Source: a virus
Length of the DNA stretch: 21,565 nt
IMG/VR virus record: IMGVR_UViG_3300037516_000542
Span: 1-21,565 of that record
Reading direction: 5' to 3' (one strand)
Shown here: positions 1 to 7,110 of the stretch, piece by piece
Position numbering within the stretch: position 1 is the first letter of the stretch
Layout of the letters: every line of letters begins with the position of its first letter
Position numbers and translations under genes: made by a program
The notes under the pieces: model-generated
Seen by the model: only the letters and a program-made list of their open reading frames with translations
Databases searched by the model: none
What the model was told of the DNA's origin: nothing

Positions 1-1020
1 GGTTTGGTGTCACAGCTGGGCTGGGCAGTGGAAACTACTGCTGGTACCGCTGTAACGGTAAGCAAGTTTCAACCTCACATCAGTGAGAGTGTTAGTTTTG
101 AGGTGAACCGCGCACAAGGTGAAGGCTTGTACGGTTCAACTAATGGTGTCGCTCTGCTGTCGCGCCACGTCCTGACCACGAAGTCTGTATCTGGTGACTT
201 TGAGGTTGAGTTAACTGATAAGAGCCTTGGCACGTTGTGGCGTGCAGCTCTTGGATCAACCACGACTCCGAGCACGTTGACCACTGGTGTGTATCAGTCA
301 GTGTTCCAGCCAGGGGACCAGAAGTCTACTGGTTCGTCGTTGACTGTGCAGGTTGGTCGCCCCCAAACAGATGGCACAGTCAAGCCTTTTACCTGGTCAG
401 GTGTCAAGATTGCTGGATTTGAGTTCGGTGGCAGCGTCACTGAACCACTCAATGTCAAGTTTGACATTGATGGCTGGACTCAAACCACTGCCACGAGCCT
501 TGCCACTGCATCGTATTCCACAACGCAGGAGCAGTTCACTGGTGCACAGTTGACTGTCGCTATTGGTGGTACTGCTTCAACGACTACTGGTGTTGTTGGT
601 GTCACTGGTTCAACCGCCCTGGCTGGCGTGAAGTCTGTCACGGTTAAGGGTGAAAACCCAATGGCCACTGATCGTTACTACGCTAACGCTTCGGGCATCA
701 AGGCTGAACAGTTGATCAACGGCTACCGCACGTATGAGGTTGAGCTTGAAGTTGACTTCATTAGTCAGGCTGCGTTGTATGACCTTTATGTTGCTAACAC
801 AACCACTGCTCTCAAGCTAACGTGGGCGACTGCTACTTCACTGACTGGCAGCAATTTTCCAACGCTTGAGGTGATCATCCCAGCTGCGAAGATCACTAAG
901 GCCGATGTCAACGCCGATGGTCCCGACGTGCTCGCACAGAAGGTCACGTTGACTGCTCTCTACGATGGCACAAATGCACCTTTCCAAATTCGCACGATTA
1001 ACACTGACGCTGCACTGTAA
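1..1020 (+). CDS. Major tail (tail tube) protein, 5' partial
   Basis: Likely the major tail tube protein, which polymerises into the siphovirus tail tube around the tape measure. The frame is open to the left edge (the first codon reads Gly, followed by TTG and GTG), and the visible protein begins LVSQLGWAVETTAGTAVT, typical of a few residues into this family, so the true start probably lies just outside the window. About 338 residues are visible, rich in Thr, Ser, Gly and Val with alternating beta-strand character and no transmembrane segment. The C-terminal part (about 220-335) resembles the conserved end of actinophage tail tube proteins. Position supports the call: it lies immediately upstream of the frameshifting tail chaperone and the tape measure. 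A long hairpin without a T-tract follows the stop. The family call rests on sequence style and synteny, not on a catalytic motif. Confidence 0.85.
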   Translation, partial: GLVSQLGWAVETTAGTAVTVSKFQPHISESVSFEVNRAQGEGLYGSTNGVALLSRHVLTTKSVSGDFEVELTDKSLGTLWRAALGSTTTPSTLTTGVYQSVFQPGDQKSTGSSLTVQVGRPQTDGTVKPFTWSGVKIAGFEFGGSVTEPLNVKFDIDGWTQTTATSLATASYSTTQEQFTGAQLTVAIGGTASTTTGVVGVTGSTALAGVKSVTVKGENPMATDRYYANASGIKAEQLINGYRTYEVELEVDFISQAALYDLYVANTTTALKLTWATATSLTGSNFPTLEVIIPAAKITKADVNADGPDVLAQKVTLTALYDGTNAPFQIRTINTDAAL

Positions 1021-1028
1021 CTAACTGT

Positions 1029-1066
1029 TTGAGCGTGGCTTGCCTAATCTGGTGAGCCACGCTCAA
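1029..1066 (+). terminator. Strong hairpin downstream of major tail gene
   Basis: A perfect 12-bp inverted repeat (TTGAGCGTGGCT at 1029-1040 pairing with AGCCACGCTCAA at 1055-1066) with a 14-nt loop sits in the gap between the major tail gene and the tail chaperone. No T-run follows, so it is not a textbook intrinsic terminator. It may attenuate transcription or protect the 3' end of the abundant tail-tube mRNA; the function is inferred from position. Confidence 0.6.
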
Positions 1067-1086
1067 CAACAACGAAGGGACCAAAA

Positions 1087-1374
1087 ATGAAGTACGAGTT
1101 TACGATTAATGAAGACGCTTACGCACTTGACACAGAAAACTTGTTGATGTCTGAGTGCATTGCCATTGAAAAAGTCACTGGTCTTACCTGGTCTGAGTGG
1201 GAAACGTCAGTCACCAGTGGATCAATGTCAGCGTTGAAGGCTGGTCTATGGGTAGCTGTTAAGCGTAAGCAACCTGAACTACGCTTCTCAGATTTTGATT
1301 TCTCGTGGGGTGACTTTGAGGTTGTAGATCAAGAGGTTGAGGAAGCCCCAAAAGAGGAAGCCGACAGTATCTGA
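1087..1374 (+). CDS. Tail assembly chaperone, short (G-type) form
   Basis: Tail assembly chaperone of the lambda gpG type, produced by normal decoding (95 aa). It is thought to coat the tape measure protein and recruit tail tube subunits. The sequence is typical of actinophage versions: an N-terminal strand region (YEFTINEDAYALD), a helix around EAIEKVTG-like residues 22-32, the WVAVKRKQPELRFSDFDF segment near residues 55-71, then an acidic low-complexity tail. A Shine-Dalgarno (GAAGGGA) lies 8 nt before the ATG. The gene sits between the major tail protein and the tape measure and carries a canonical -1 slippery heptamer near its 3' end, giving the longer G-T form listed separately. Confidence 0.9.
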   Translation: MKYEFTINEDAYALDTENLLMSECIAIEKVTGLTWSEWETSVTSGSMSALKAGLWVAVKRKQPELRFSDFDFSWGDFEVVDQEVEEAPKEEADSI

Positions 1375-1505
1375 TCTACGAGTACGGTCCAATGTTCGCT
1401 CACCTGTTTGGTATCAAACCGTGGGAATTGCATGACCTTACTGCTGACCAATTTGATGCACTAAAAACTTATGCCGATGCTATGAACAGGAGTAATGATG
1501 GCTAG
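1087..1505 (+). CDS. Tail assembly chaperone, long G-T fusion by -1 frameshift
   Basis: Frameshifted product read 1087-1353 and then 1353-1505 in the -1 frame, 139 aa in total. Slippage on C CCA AAA (1347-1353) leads into a 50-residue extension that starts RGSRQYLIYEYGPMF and continues through AHLFGIKPWELHDLT to a TAG that overlaps the start of the tape measure gene. The extension has no plausible start of its own, is rich in aromatic and acidic residues, and resembles the T-domain of other siphovirus chaperones (a GI.PWE..DLT..EFDAL-like pattern). In lambda the G-T form binds the tape measure and G alone recruits tube protein. Seen: the heptamer, open -1 frame and overlap with the next gene. 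Inferred: that slippage happens, and its rate. Confidence 0.87.
1347..1353 (+). promoter_or_regulatory. -1 programmed ribosomal frameshift site
   Basis: Slippery heptamer CCCAAAA in the zero-frame phasing C CCA AAA, matching X XXY YYZ exactly (X = C, Y = A, Z = A). It lies 18 nt before the zero-frame TGA, and the -1 frame is open for 50 codons beyond it. This is the conserved arrangement of tail chaperone genes in long-tailed phages. I see no strong downstream hairpin directly adjacent; many phage sites of this kind work without one. Confidence 0.87.
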
Positions 1506-3714
1506 TAGCAATCTTGTTCTAAGTATCATCGCCGTTGATAAGGCCAGTAAAACTCTTGGTGGTATTGGTAAATCTATTGGCAAAATGTCTGTCAATACCG
1601 CTGCTGTTGGTGCATCACTTGTCGCTTTTGGTGCGACATCTATTAAGGCGTTTAGTGATTCTGAAGCTGCGCAACTTAAACTCAATGACGCGTTTGATAA
1701 GTTCCCTAAACTGTCGGACACAAGCACTGCATCATTGAACAAGTTGAATGCTGAGATGCAGAAAAAGACTCGTTTTGATGACGAGGCTTATGCTTCCGCT
1801 GAAGCAACTCTCGCTCAGTATGGGCTGACTGGTCAGCAGTTAACCGATCTCATTCCACTTGTTGCTGACTTTGCGGCAAAGACTGGTACTAGTGTTGAGG
1901 ATGCTTCTGGCAAAATTGGGAAGGCGTTACTTGGTCAGGGTCGTGCGCTTAAAGCTGTTGGTATTGACTTTGTGGATGCTGGTTCAACAAGCGCAAACTT
2001 CACGCAGATCATGGGTGGGTTACGTGCCCAGGTTGGTGGCTTCGCTGAGAAGGAAGGCCAAACCGCTGCCGGTAAAGCTGAGATTCTTAAGAACCAGTTT
2101 GGTGAGTTACAGGAAACTGTCGGGTCACTTCTCGTACCAGCACTGAGTACCCTCGTTGGTGCAATCACACCTGTGATCAGTGGTTTCAATGATTTGCCAA
2201 AACCTGTTAGGGATTTAACTTTCGTTATTGGTGGGCTTGCAACGGCAACATTTTTGCTGGGTCCGAAAGTTGTTGCAACTGTTAAAGCGTTAGCCGCTTT
2301 CCGTACCGCATTAATTTTGACCACTGCGATGACACGCGCTTTTAATGTTTCACTTATTGCAGCTCTGGCACCCTTGGCCCTTGTCGCTGCTGCCGCTACT
2401 GCTTTGATTGCTGTGGTTGGACTTGTTGGTTCTTCAATGGTTTCGCAGGCTAAAATTGTTGATGATAGTGCTGAGGCGTGGCGACTGTTTTCTGAGGCTG
2501 CTTCACCACAGGCGTTGAAAGATTTACGTAAAGAATTGACACCAGCGCAGAAAGCTGTTGTTGACTGGACAGAGAAAACATCGTTTGCTGATGGTGTTAG
2601 TGACTCATGGAATCGTGGCGTTAACACTCTGAGTAGTGCGTTCCGCAACAGTAATACTGTTCTTGAGCAGGGTGCTGAAGATACTCGCAAAATGAATCAG
2701 GCACAAACCGATCTGCAGACCGTGATTGATAATGTGTCACGCACAACTGGTAAGTCTAAAGACGAAGTTAAAATGCTTGCTGATACTTACAAGGTTGATC
2801 TGACTAAGGGTGTTGGTGAAGCAACTTACGCATTGAGCCAGAAGGTCACGGCAACTGATAAAGACAAGGTTGCTGCTACTAAAGCCGCTTTGGCTAATGG
2901 TGGTTTGGTTACTGAGACTGATCGTCTTAAGAGTGTTGCGGATAAGACTAGGACTAAGATTGATGAGTTGCGTAACGCAATCAACATTCTTAATGGTAAG
3001 ACCATTGATTTAGGCGATGCGCAGGACAATTCAATTGGTGCATTGAATCGTGCCAATGAGGCGATCAAGGCTAATGGTGGGAGCCTGAAGGGCAACAGTG
3101 ATAAGGCCATTGATGCGCGTAAGAGTGTTCGCGATTTCATTAGAGCCAAACAGGACGAGGCTATTGCTCTGGACATTTCAACAGGCAAAGTCGGTGCGGG
3201 TAATAAGGTTATTGATGACGCTAAGAAAAAGGTTAAGGAACTTGGTGACAAATACAAGATTCCTCAAACTGAATTAAATAAATACCTTGAGGCGTTGAAG
3301 AAGACCCCATCAAAGAAGAAGACCACAATCCAGGTTGCCGTCACTGGCTTGAACGCTGATGAGCGTGAACTGCTTGCTCTTTACAAAACTTTACCCACAT
3401 CAACACAGGTTGGTTTGGCTCTTGGTGTTCCTATTGCTGGTGCACGCGCAATGGGTGGACCTGTAAAAGCGAACACACCTTACCTTGTTGGCGAGCGCAG
3501 GCCAGAAGTTTTTGTGCCGTCCACGAATGGAAAAATCCTGCCACGCGTGCCGTCTGATACTGGTGCGATCATGACCACTCAGGGTGCAACTGCTGGTGGC
3601 AGCTCAATCATCATCCAGGGTGGCACGTTCATTGGTGCATCTAAGCAGGACACTGCACGCTGGATGAGTGAGATCATTCGTGAAGGTAAGTCGCGTGGTT
3701 TGGTGATGTCGTAA
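1498..3714 (+). CDS. Tape measure protein
   Basis: Tape measure protein that sets tail length and is the longest gene in the module (738 aa from the second ATG). Two tandem ATG codons occur at 1495 and 1498; AGGAG at 1488-1492 is 5 nt before the second and only 2 nt before the first, so 1498 is preferred. The N-terminal 190 residues are helical, Ala/Lys-rich and TMP-like. A hydrophobic block (about 240-315) contains two or three membrane-prone segments, expected for a protein that enters the host envelope at DNA ejection. Long helical repeats follow to about residue 600, then a Gly-rich C-terminus with a GGPVKANTPYLVGERRPE motif common in tape measure proteins. At roughly 0.15 nm per residue the tail would be about 110 nm. 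The 5' end overlaps the frameshifted chaperone and the 3' end overlaps the minor tail gene by one base. Confidence 0.93.
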   Translation: MASSNLVLSIIAVDKASKTLGGIGKSIGKMSVNTAAVGASLVAFGATSIKAFSDSEAAQLKLNDAFDKFPKLSDTSTASLNKLNAEMQKKTRFDDEAYASAEATLAQYGLTGQQLTDLIPLVADFAAKTGTSVEDASGKIGKALLGQGRALKAVGIDFVDAGSTSANFTQIMGGLRAQVGGFAEKEGQTAAGKAEILKNQFGELQETVGSLLVPALSTLVGAITPVISGFNDLPKPVRDLTFVIGGLATATFLLGPKVVATVKALAAFRTALILTTAMTRAFNVSLIAALAPLALVAAAATALIAVVGLVGSSMVSQAKIVDDSAEAWRLFSEAASPQALKDLRKELTPAQKAVVDWTEKTSFADGVSDSWNRGVNTLSSAFRNSNTVLEQGAEDTRKMNQAQTDLQTVIDNVSRTTGKSKDEVKMLADTYKVDLTKGVGEATYALSQKVTATDKDKVAATKAALANGGLVTETDRLKSVADKTRTKIDELRNAINILNGKTIDLGDAQDNSIGALNRANEAIKANGGSLKGNSDKAIDARKSVRDFIRAKQDEAIALDISTGKVGAGNKVIDDAKKKVKELGDKYKIPQTELNKYLEALKKTPSKKKTTIQVAVTGLNADERELLALYKTLPTSTQVGLALGVPIAGARAMGGPVKANTPYLVGERRPEVFVPSTNGKILPRVPSDTGAIMTTQGATAGGSSIIIQGGTFIGASKQDTARWMSEIIREGKSRGLVMS

Positions 3715-5546
3715 TGCCTATGCCTGCACCTATTGTTGAAATGAAAGATTACTACGGCAGCTGGAATAATGTATCTGGCGATGTTGTTATGAAGTCTGGT
3801 ATCTCAATAAAGCGTGGTCGTGCTTCACAGTTTGACCGTAGCAGTCCTGGCACGTGCACATTTACCCTTTACAATGACAATAACGAATACACGCCTGGTG
3901 CTAGTATTTACGGTTACAACATGAACACGCAAGTGCGCGTGACAATTAACTCGTACCAGGTGTGGACTGGATACATTGACTCGTTCAGTTACACAGTTGT
4001 TGAAGGTTATGATCAAACAATCCAGATAGCGTGCACCGATAAGTTTAAGCATTACGCTAAAGCATCTTTGTCAAGTTATGGCATTGAGCAGTTTCATTAC
4101 AATGGCACGCTCAACGCTACCTCTGGTGCAACGTATGCTTTGCAAGCTCCTAAAAATGGTGTTGGTTCTTTCTGGCAGGCCTTTAGGGATACGGCTGCTA
4201 GTCCGATCAGGATTTATGGCAGCGATGCTGGTTCACACGAGTTCACCGAAGATGGTCCAGCGTTTGTTAAGTCAGCAATCAAGATCAATTGTTCTGAGGA
4301 TCAAGATGGTCCAGTGCTAGAACATCCGACTACCTTTAATCCAAGCAACGAAAATGCCACTATTGGTTTATGGTTCAAGACTGGTTTTCATTCTTCCCAA
4401 TATCTTATTTACATGTTCCGCACGTCTGGTACTCCTGGCGAATTGACAGCTATTATCAACGCAAGTGGTGCAATTGTTCTAACTTGCACTGGTGATTCTG
4501 GTGGGTCGCTCACTCTCACCACCACTAGAACTAATCTTTACGATGATACTTGGCACCTTTTGTCTATTGATATTTCTCAGGTTGCTTCTAAAACTTACGC
4601 CACTGTTAAGGTAGATGGAGTTGCTGATGTCAGTGGCTCAGCCACTGCACTGTGCGCAATTGCCGCAACTAATAGGCGCATTGTTTTTGGTGGTTTTCGT
4701 AACGATGCTTGGACTGCTAACGCAAATTGCATAAACGGTTCAATGGCGTTAATTGGTGTTTACAAGTTTGCTACAGCCTACAGTGGTTTGGGTCCAGATG
4801 ATTACTACGCTGGCACACTTGGCATCACACAGGCGGCTTACGCAACAGCCTTTGATGGTGACACCATTGCCACACGTTCAAGCAACTTGGCTGGCTACGT
4901 TGATGCCACGGCTGTGACAACAGCAAACCTTGGCACATCACCAACCTTGTATTTGGCTGGACAAGACACAGCGGACAAAACTTATCTTGAAGCAATGCAA
5001 GAGATTGCTGATTCTGAGCGCGGCATCTTTTACATTGATCGGCTTGGCACACCAAAGTTTCGTGGGTCCGCTGCTCGGTCATCTGGTTCGTCTGTGACAT
5101 TGACCGTTAATGCGTCACAGGATTTGACAGGTGATTTGACATTTACCCTTGATGATTCTTTGTACGCAAACACTGTTGTGGCTAGTGGCCCTGCTGGGTC
5201 TGTAACAAAGTTGGATGCGACTTCTGTCACTGCTAATGGCCCACTGGTTGATCAGTTTGCTTGTCTGGCTTCTACTGAAACAATTTTGGGTAGTGCTGCA
5301 ACTAATCGTCTTAATGACCGTCTTTACAGCAACATGCGTTTATCTAAAGTTGTTATTGATTTGTTGACCACACCTAACTCTATTGCTGCAACCACTGTGC
5401 AACTTGTTCCGCTGGATAGGGTGAGGGTGAGTTCACTTCCTAGCCAGGCACCTTCATCAACTTTTGATGGTTTTGTTGAGGGCTGGGAATTGTCCATAAG
5501 CGATAACTCTTACACGTGCTCACTTGATCTGAGTCCAGTGATCTGA
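3714..5546 (+). CDS. Minor tail protein with LamG/ConA-like domain
   Basis: Large tail-tip or minor tail protein (610 aa), starting on an ATG that shares its A with the tape measure stop. Residues 1-130 resemble the N-terminus of actinophage minor tail proteins (IKRGRASQFDRSSPGTCTF then LYNDNNEYTPG, and a WTGYIDSF segment). Residues about 206-352 look like an inserted concanavalin A/laminin-G fold: an ATIGLWFKTG strand, a DDTWHLLSIDI strand, a VKVDGVAD turn, an RIVFGGF strand and an NGSMALIGVYKFA end strand. The rest (about 400-610) is a beta-rich baseplate-like region ending DGFVEGWELSISDNSYTCSLDLSP. The lectin-like insert could bind a host surface glycan. It is the only recognisable tail-tip gene before the lysis genes, so it may combine several roles. 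The family call is firm; glycan binding is inference. Confidence 0.85.
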   Translation: MPMPAPIVEMKDYYGSWNNVSGDVVMKSGISIKRGRASQFDRSSPGTCTFTLYNDNNEYTPGASIYGYNMNTQVRVTINSYQVWTGYIDSFSYTVVEGYDQTIQIACTDKFKHYAKASLSSYGIEQFHYNGTLNATSGATYALQAPKNGVGSFWQAFRDTAASPIRIYGSDAGSHEFTEDGPAFVKSAIKINCSEDQDGPVLEHPTTFNPSNENATIGLWFKTGFHSSQYLIYMFRTSGTPGELTAIINASGAIVLTCTGDSGGSLTLTTTRTNLYDDTWHLLSIDISQVASKTYATVKVDGVADVSGSATALCAIAATNRRIVFGGFRNDAWTANANCINGSMALIGVYKFATAYSGLGPDDYYAGTLGITQAAYATAFDGDTIATRSSNLAGYVDATAVTTANLGTSPTLYLAGQDTADKTYLEAMQEIADSERGIFYIDRLGTPKFRGSAARSSGSSVTLTVNASQDLTGDLTFTLDDSLYANTVVASGPAGSVTKLDATSVTANGPLVDQFACLASTETILGSAATNRLNDRLYSNMRLSKVVIDLLTTPNSIAATTVQLVPLDRVRVSSLPSQAPSSTFDGFVEGWELSISDNSYTCSLDLSPVI

Positions 5547-5548
5547 TC

Positions 5549-5854
5549 ATGGCTGATAGAGGGGAAGCGACAATCATGATGAGTGTGGTGGGGGCATTGG
5601 CCGCAGGTTCACCATTGGTTGCTGGTGTTGTGTTGACCAGCGACAACGTGGCTGGTGCGATGACGTTCGTTGTCGCCCTGATTGTTGGACTGATCAGTAT
5701 TGGTACTGGTGTGGGCAAACTGTATGCCAAATTAAAAGCTAATGTTGAGGCCAGTGTTCGCCGTGACGAATTGCTTGACGAAATTGTTAGGCGCGTGGAC
5801 CGCATTGAGAATCGTCAAATCCAAATACAGCAAAGGCTTGACCAGCCCCATTGA
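5549..5854 (+). CDS. Holin-like membrane protein with C-terminal coiled coil
   Basis: A 101-aa membrane protein with two hydrophobic segments (about residues 11-29 and 36-55) and a charged, helical C-terminus (about 62-101; RRDELLDEIVRRVDRIENRQ-type heptads) likely to form a coiled coil. Size, topology and position between the tail genes and the endolysin fit a phage holin or holin partner. The start is uncertain: ATG 5549 is 2 nt after the minor tail stop and may be translationally coupled but lacks a Shine-Dalgarno, while ATG 5576 has GAGGGGAA about 9 nt upstream and would remove nine residues outside the first membrane segment. A second holin-like gene lies at 5958, so these may be a holin/antiholin pair. 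Confidence 0.65.
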   Translation: MADRGEATIMMSVVGALAAGSPLVAGVVLTSDNVAGAMTFVVALIVGLISIGTGVGKLYAKLKANVEASVRRDELLDEIVRRVDRIENRQIQIQQRLDQPH

Positions 5855-5911
5855 CCGGCAGGCCAGTTAAGGCTGGTCCCCCTTTGACACTTCACTGTGT
5901 CCTGGCCTGCC
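5841..5911 (+). other. Structured intergenic RNA with crossing inverted repeats
   Basis: Three sets of perfect arms: ACCAGCC (5841-5847) with GGCTGGT (5871-5877); GGCAGGCCAG (5857-5866) with CTGGCCTGCC (5902-5911); and GACAC (5886-5890) with GTGTC (5897-5901), the last pair nested directly inside the second. The first two cross each other, giving a pseudoknot or two mutually exclusive folds. The first arm begins inside the last codons of the upstream holin-like gene. No T-tract follows 5911, so it is not a standard terminator. Likely a transcript element regulating or stabilising the lysis mRNA; the function is unknown. Confidence 0.6.
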
Positions 5912-5957
5912 TCAAACTTTGCACGACAAATCAATCACATCAATGAAGGGATCACTC

Positions 5958-6206
5958 ATGCCATCATGGGTACGTTCAGCAGTAACAACATTTATTGTCA
6001 CGTTCATTGGCCTTGTGCCTGTGACCGCTCTCGTGGGTGGGGATACCACGTGGATTACAGCAGCCGTCACAGCAGCGGTCCTAGCCACGTTGCGCACATT
6101 GGTAGCAGCCGTTGACCCAGGCAACACATCGTTTGGTATCGGTGCACCTGTTGATGTTCCTGTCATGGACACTGTGCAAGATGACGCACCCATTGAGGGC
6201 GAATAA
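5958..6206 (+). CDS. Small membrane protein, candidate holin
   Basis: An 82-aa protein directly upstream of and overlapping the endolysin gene (TAATG junction). Two hydrophobic segments are visible (about residues 8-26 and 31-50) with a short Gly/Asp turn between, then an acidic, Pro-rich C-terminus ending DDAPIEGE. The ATG at 5958 is chosen because AAGGGA (5946-5951) sits 6 nt upstream; ATG 5943 would add five residues and destroy that spacing. Two membrane helices and tight coupling to the endolysin are typical of class II holins. Together with the membrane protein at 5549 it may form a holin/antiholin pair. There is no conserved catalytic motif in holins, so the call rests on topology and neighbourhood. 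Confidence 0.7.
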   Translation: MPSWVRSAVTTFIVTFIGLVPVTALVGGDTTWITAAVTAAVLATLRTLVAAVDPGNTSFGIGAPVDVPVMDTVQDDAPIEGE

Positions 6207-6844
6207 TGGCATGGCACCTTGCACCATCACTGGTGCAATTACGTAACGAGGTTAACGCTCGCTGGCCTCATCGGCCTAAAGGCAGTGACGGTACTGTTGG
6301 TGACACCTCTCACTCGGCTCGCGCCAGTGACCATAACCCAAACAACCGTGACAGTGTTAACGCGTTTGATATTACGTACCCTGGTGTTGACCCTAAAGCC
6401 ATTATTGCTGCTGTGTCTAAGCACCCTGCAGGTAACTATGTCATCTTCAATCGCAAGATTTACAGGCGCAACAATGGGTGGAAGGCTGAACCGTACAGTG
6501 GTGCCAGCCCTCACACAACGCATCTGCACGTGAGCATTTTGCAGACCGTGGCTGCCGAGCAGTCTAAGGCTAAGTGGCTTGCTCCTGTGAAGCCTGCTCG
6601 CCCTGCCCTACCTAAGTACCCTGGTGAGCAAGCGTTTCAGGTGCGCGACACTGGTGCTCACATCAAGGTAGTTCAGCGTGGCGTAGGCACAAAAGTTACT
6701 GGCATCATGAGTGTTGCAGACAAGAATAAGGTGAAGGCCTTTCAACGTGTGAGACCATGGTTGTGGCCTGCAGATGGGGTCGTTGGACCGTTAACCTACA
6801 AGGCTCTGGCTAACACGAAAGCTAACAAACTCATTTACAAATAG
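6206..6844 (+). CDS. Endolysin: M15/VanY-like peptidase plus peptidoglycan-binding domain
   Basis: Phage endolysin (212 aa) cutting the peptide part of peptidoglycan. Residues about 10-115 match the M15 D,D-peptidase fold of actinophage lysins: a GDTSHSARASDHNPN segment (His43 a probable zinc ligand), VNAFDIT (Asp55) and HTTHLHVS (His106/His108). A Lys/Pro/Ala linker (about 118-142) leads to a peptidoglycan-binding domain (about 143-205) with the pattern FQVRDTGAHIKVVQRGV...VKAFQR...DGVVGPLTYKAL. No signal peptide, so export needs a holin, consistent with the overlapping membrane gene upstream. The exact bond cleaved cannot be decided from sequence; a carboxypeptidase- or endopeptidase-type D,D or L,D activity is expected. 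Confidence 0.88.
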   Translation: MAWHLAPSLVQLRNEVNARWPHRPKGSDGTVGDTSHSARASDHNPNNRDSVNAFDITYPGVDPKAIIAAVSKHPAGNYVIFNRKIYRRNNGWKAEPYSGASPHTTHLHVSILQTVAAEQSKAKWLAPVKPARPALPKYPGEQAFQVRDTGAHIKVVQRGVGTKVTGIMSVADKNKVKAFQRVRPWLWPADGVVGPLTYKALANTKANKLIYK

Positions 6845-6873
6845 GACTAATTGATTGATGAGAGTGGGACGGC

Positions 6874-7110
6874 ATGTCTTTACGAGATGATCTGCGAGAC
6901 AATACAAACAAACCACCATGGCAAATGTGTGGGGTGCGCTGGGCTTTAAGCCTTGCTGAAGGTCCAGACAGGATTGCACTTGAGTCTGCTGTTGAGGGGA
7001 CACTCAGTGGTGACAAGATCGCGCTGGCTGTGCGTGATCACCTGAACCTGTCCATCAGTGGTGAGTCTGTTCGCCGTCATCGCCGTGGTGCTTGCAGGTG
7101 TGCACGATGA
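6874..7110 (+). CDS. Small HTH-like phage protein
   Basis: A 78-aa basic protein of a type common in actinophages: an N-terminal SLRDDLRDN helix, a Cys near residue 19, a central LSGDKIALAVRDHL helix and an ending with SGESVRRHRRGACRC. The C-terminal half reads like a helix-turn-helix in which the last helix carries the SVRRHRRGAC basic patch. Likely binds DNA; target unknown. It begins 29 nt after the endolysin and overlaps the exonuclease start by ATGA, so it is cotranscribed with the accessory genes. No enzymatic motif seen. The family resemblance is from recall of the pattern, not a search. Confidence 0.6.
   Translation: MSLRDDLRDNTNKPPWQMCGVRWALSLAEGPDRIALESAVEGTLSGDKIALAVRDHLNLSISGESVRRHRRGACRCAR

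Noticed and set aside
1935-2690. A 251-aa open frame on the minus strand opposite the tape measure gene
   Set aside because: It lies fully inside the tape measure gene, has no Shine-Dalgarno, and its Ala/Ser/Thr-rich translation mirrors the opposite codons. Shadow frame.
5549-6206. Certain holin/antiholin assignment
   Set aside because: Topology and location fit, but holins lack diagnostic motifs, so the calls are kept as holin-like only.
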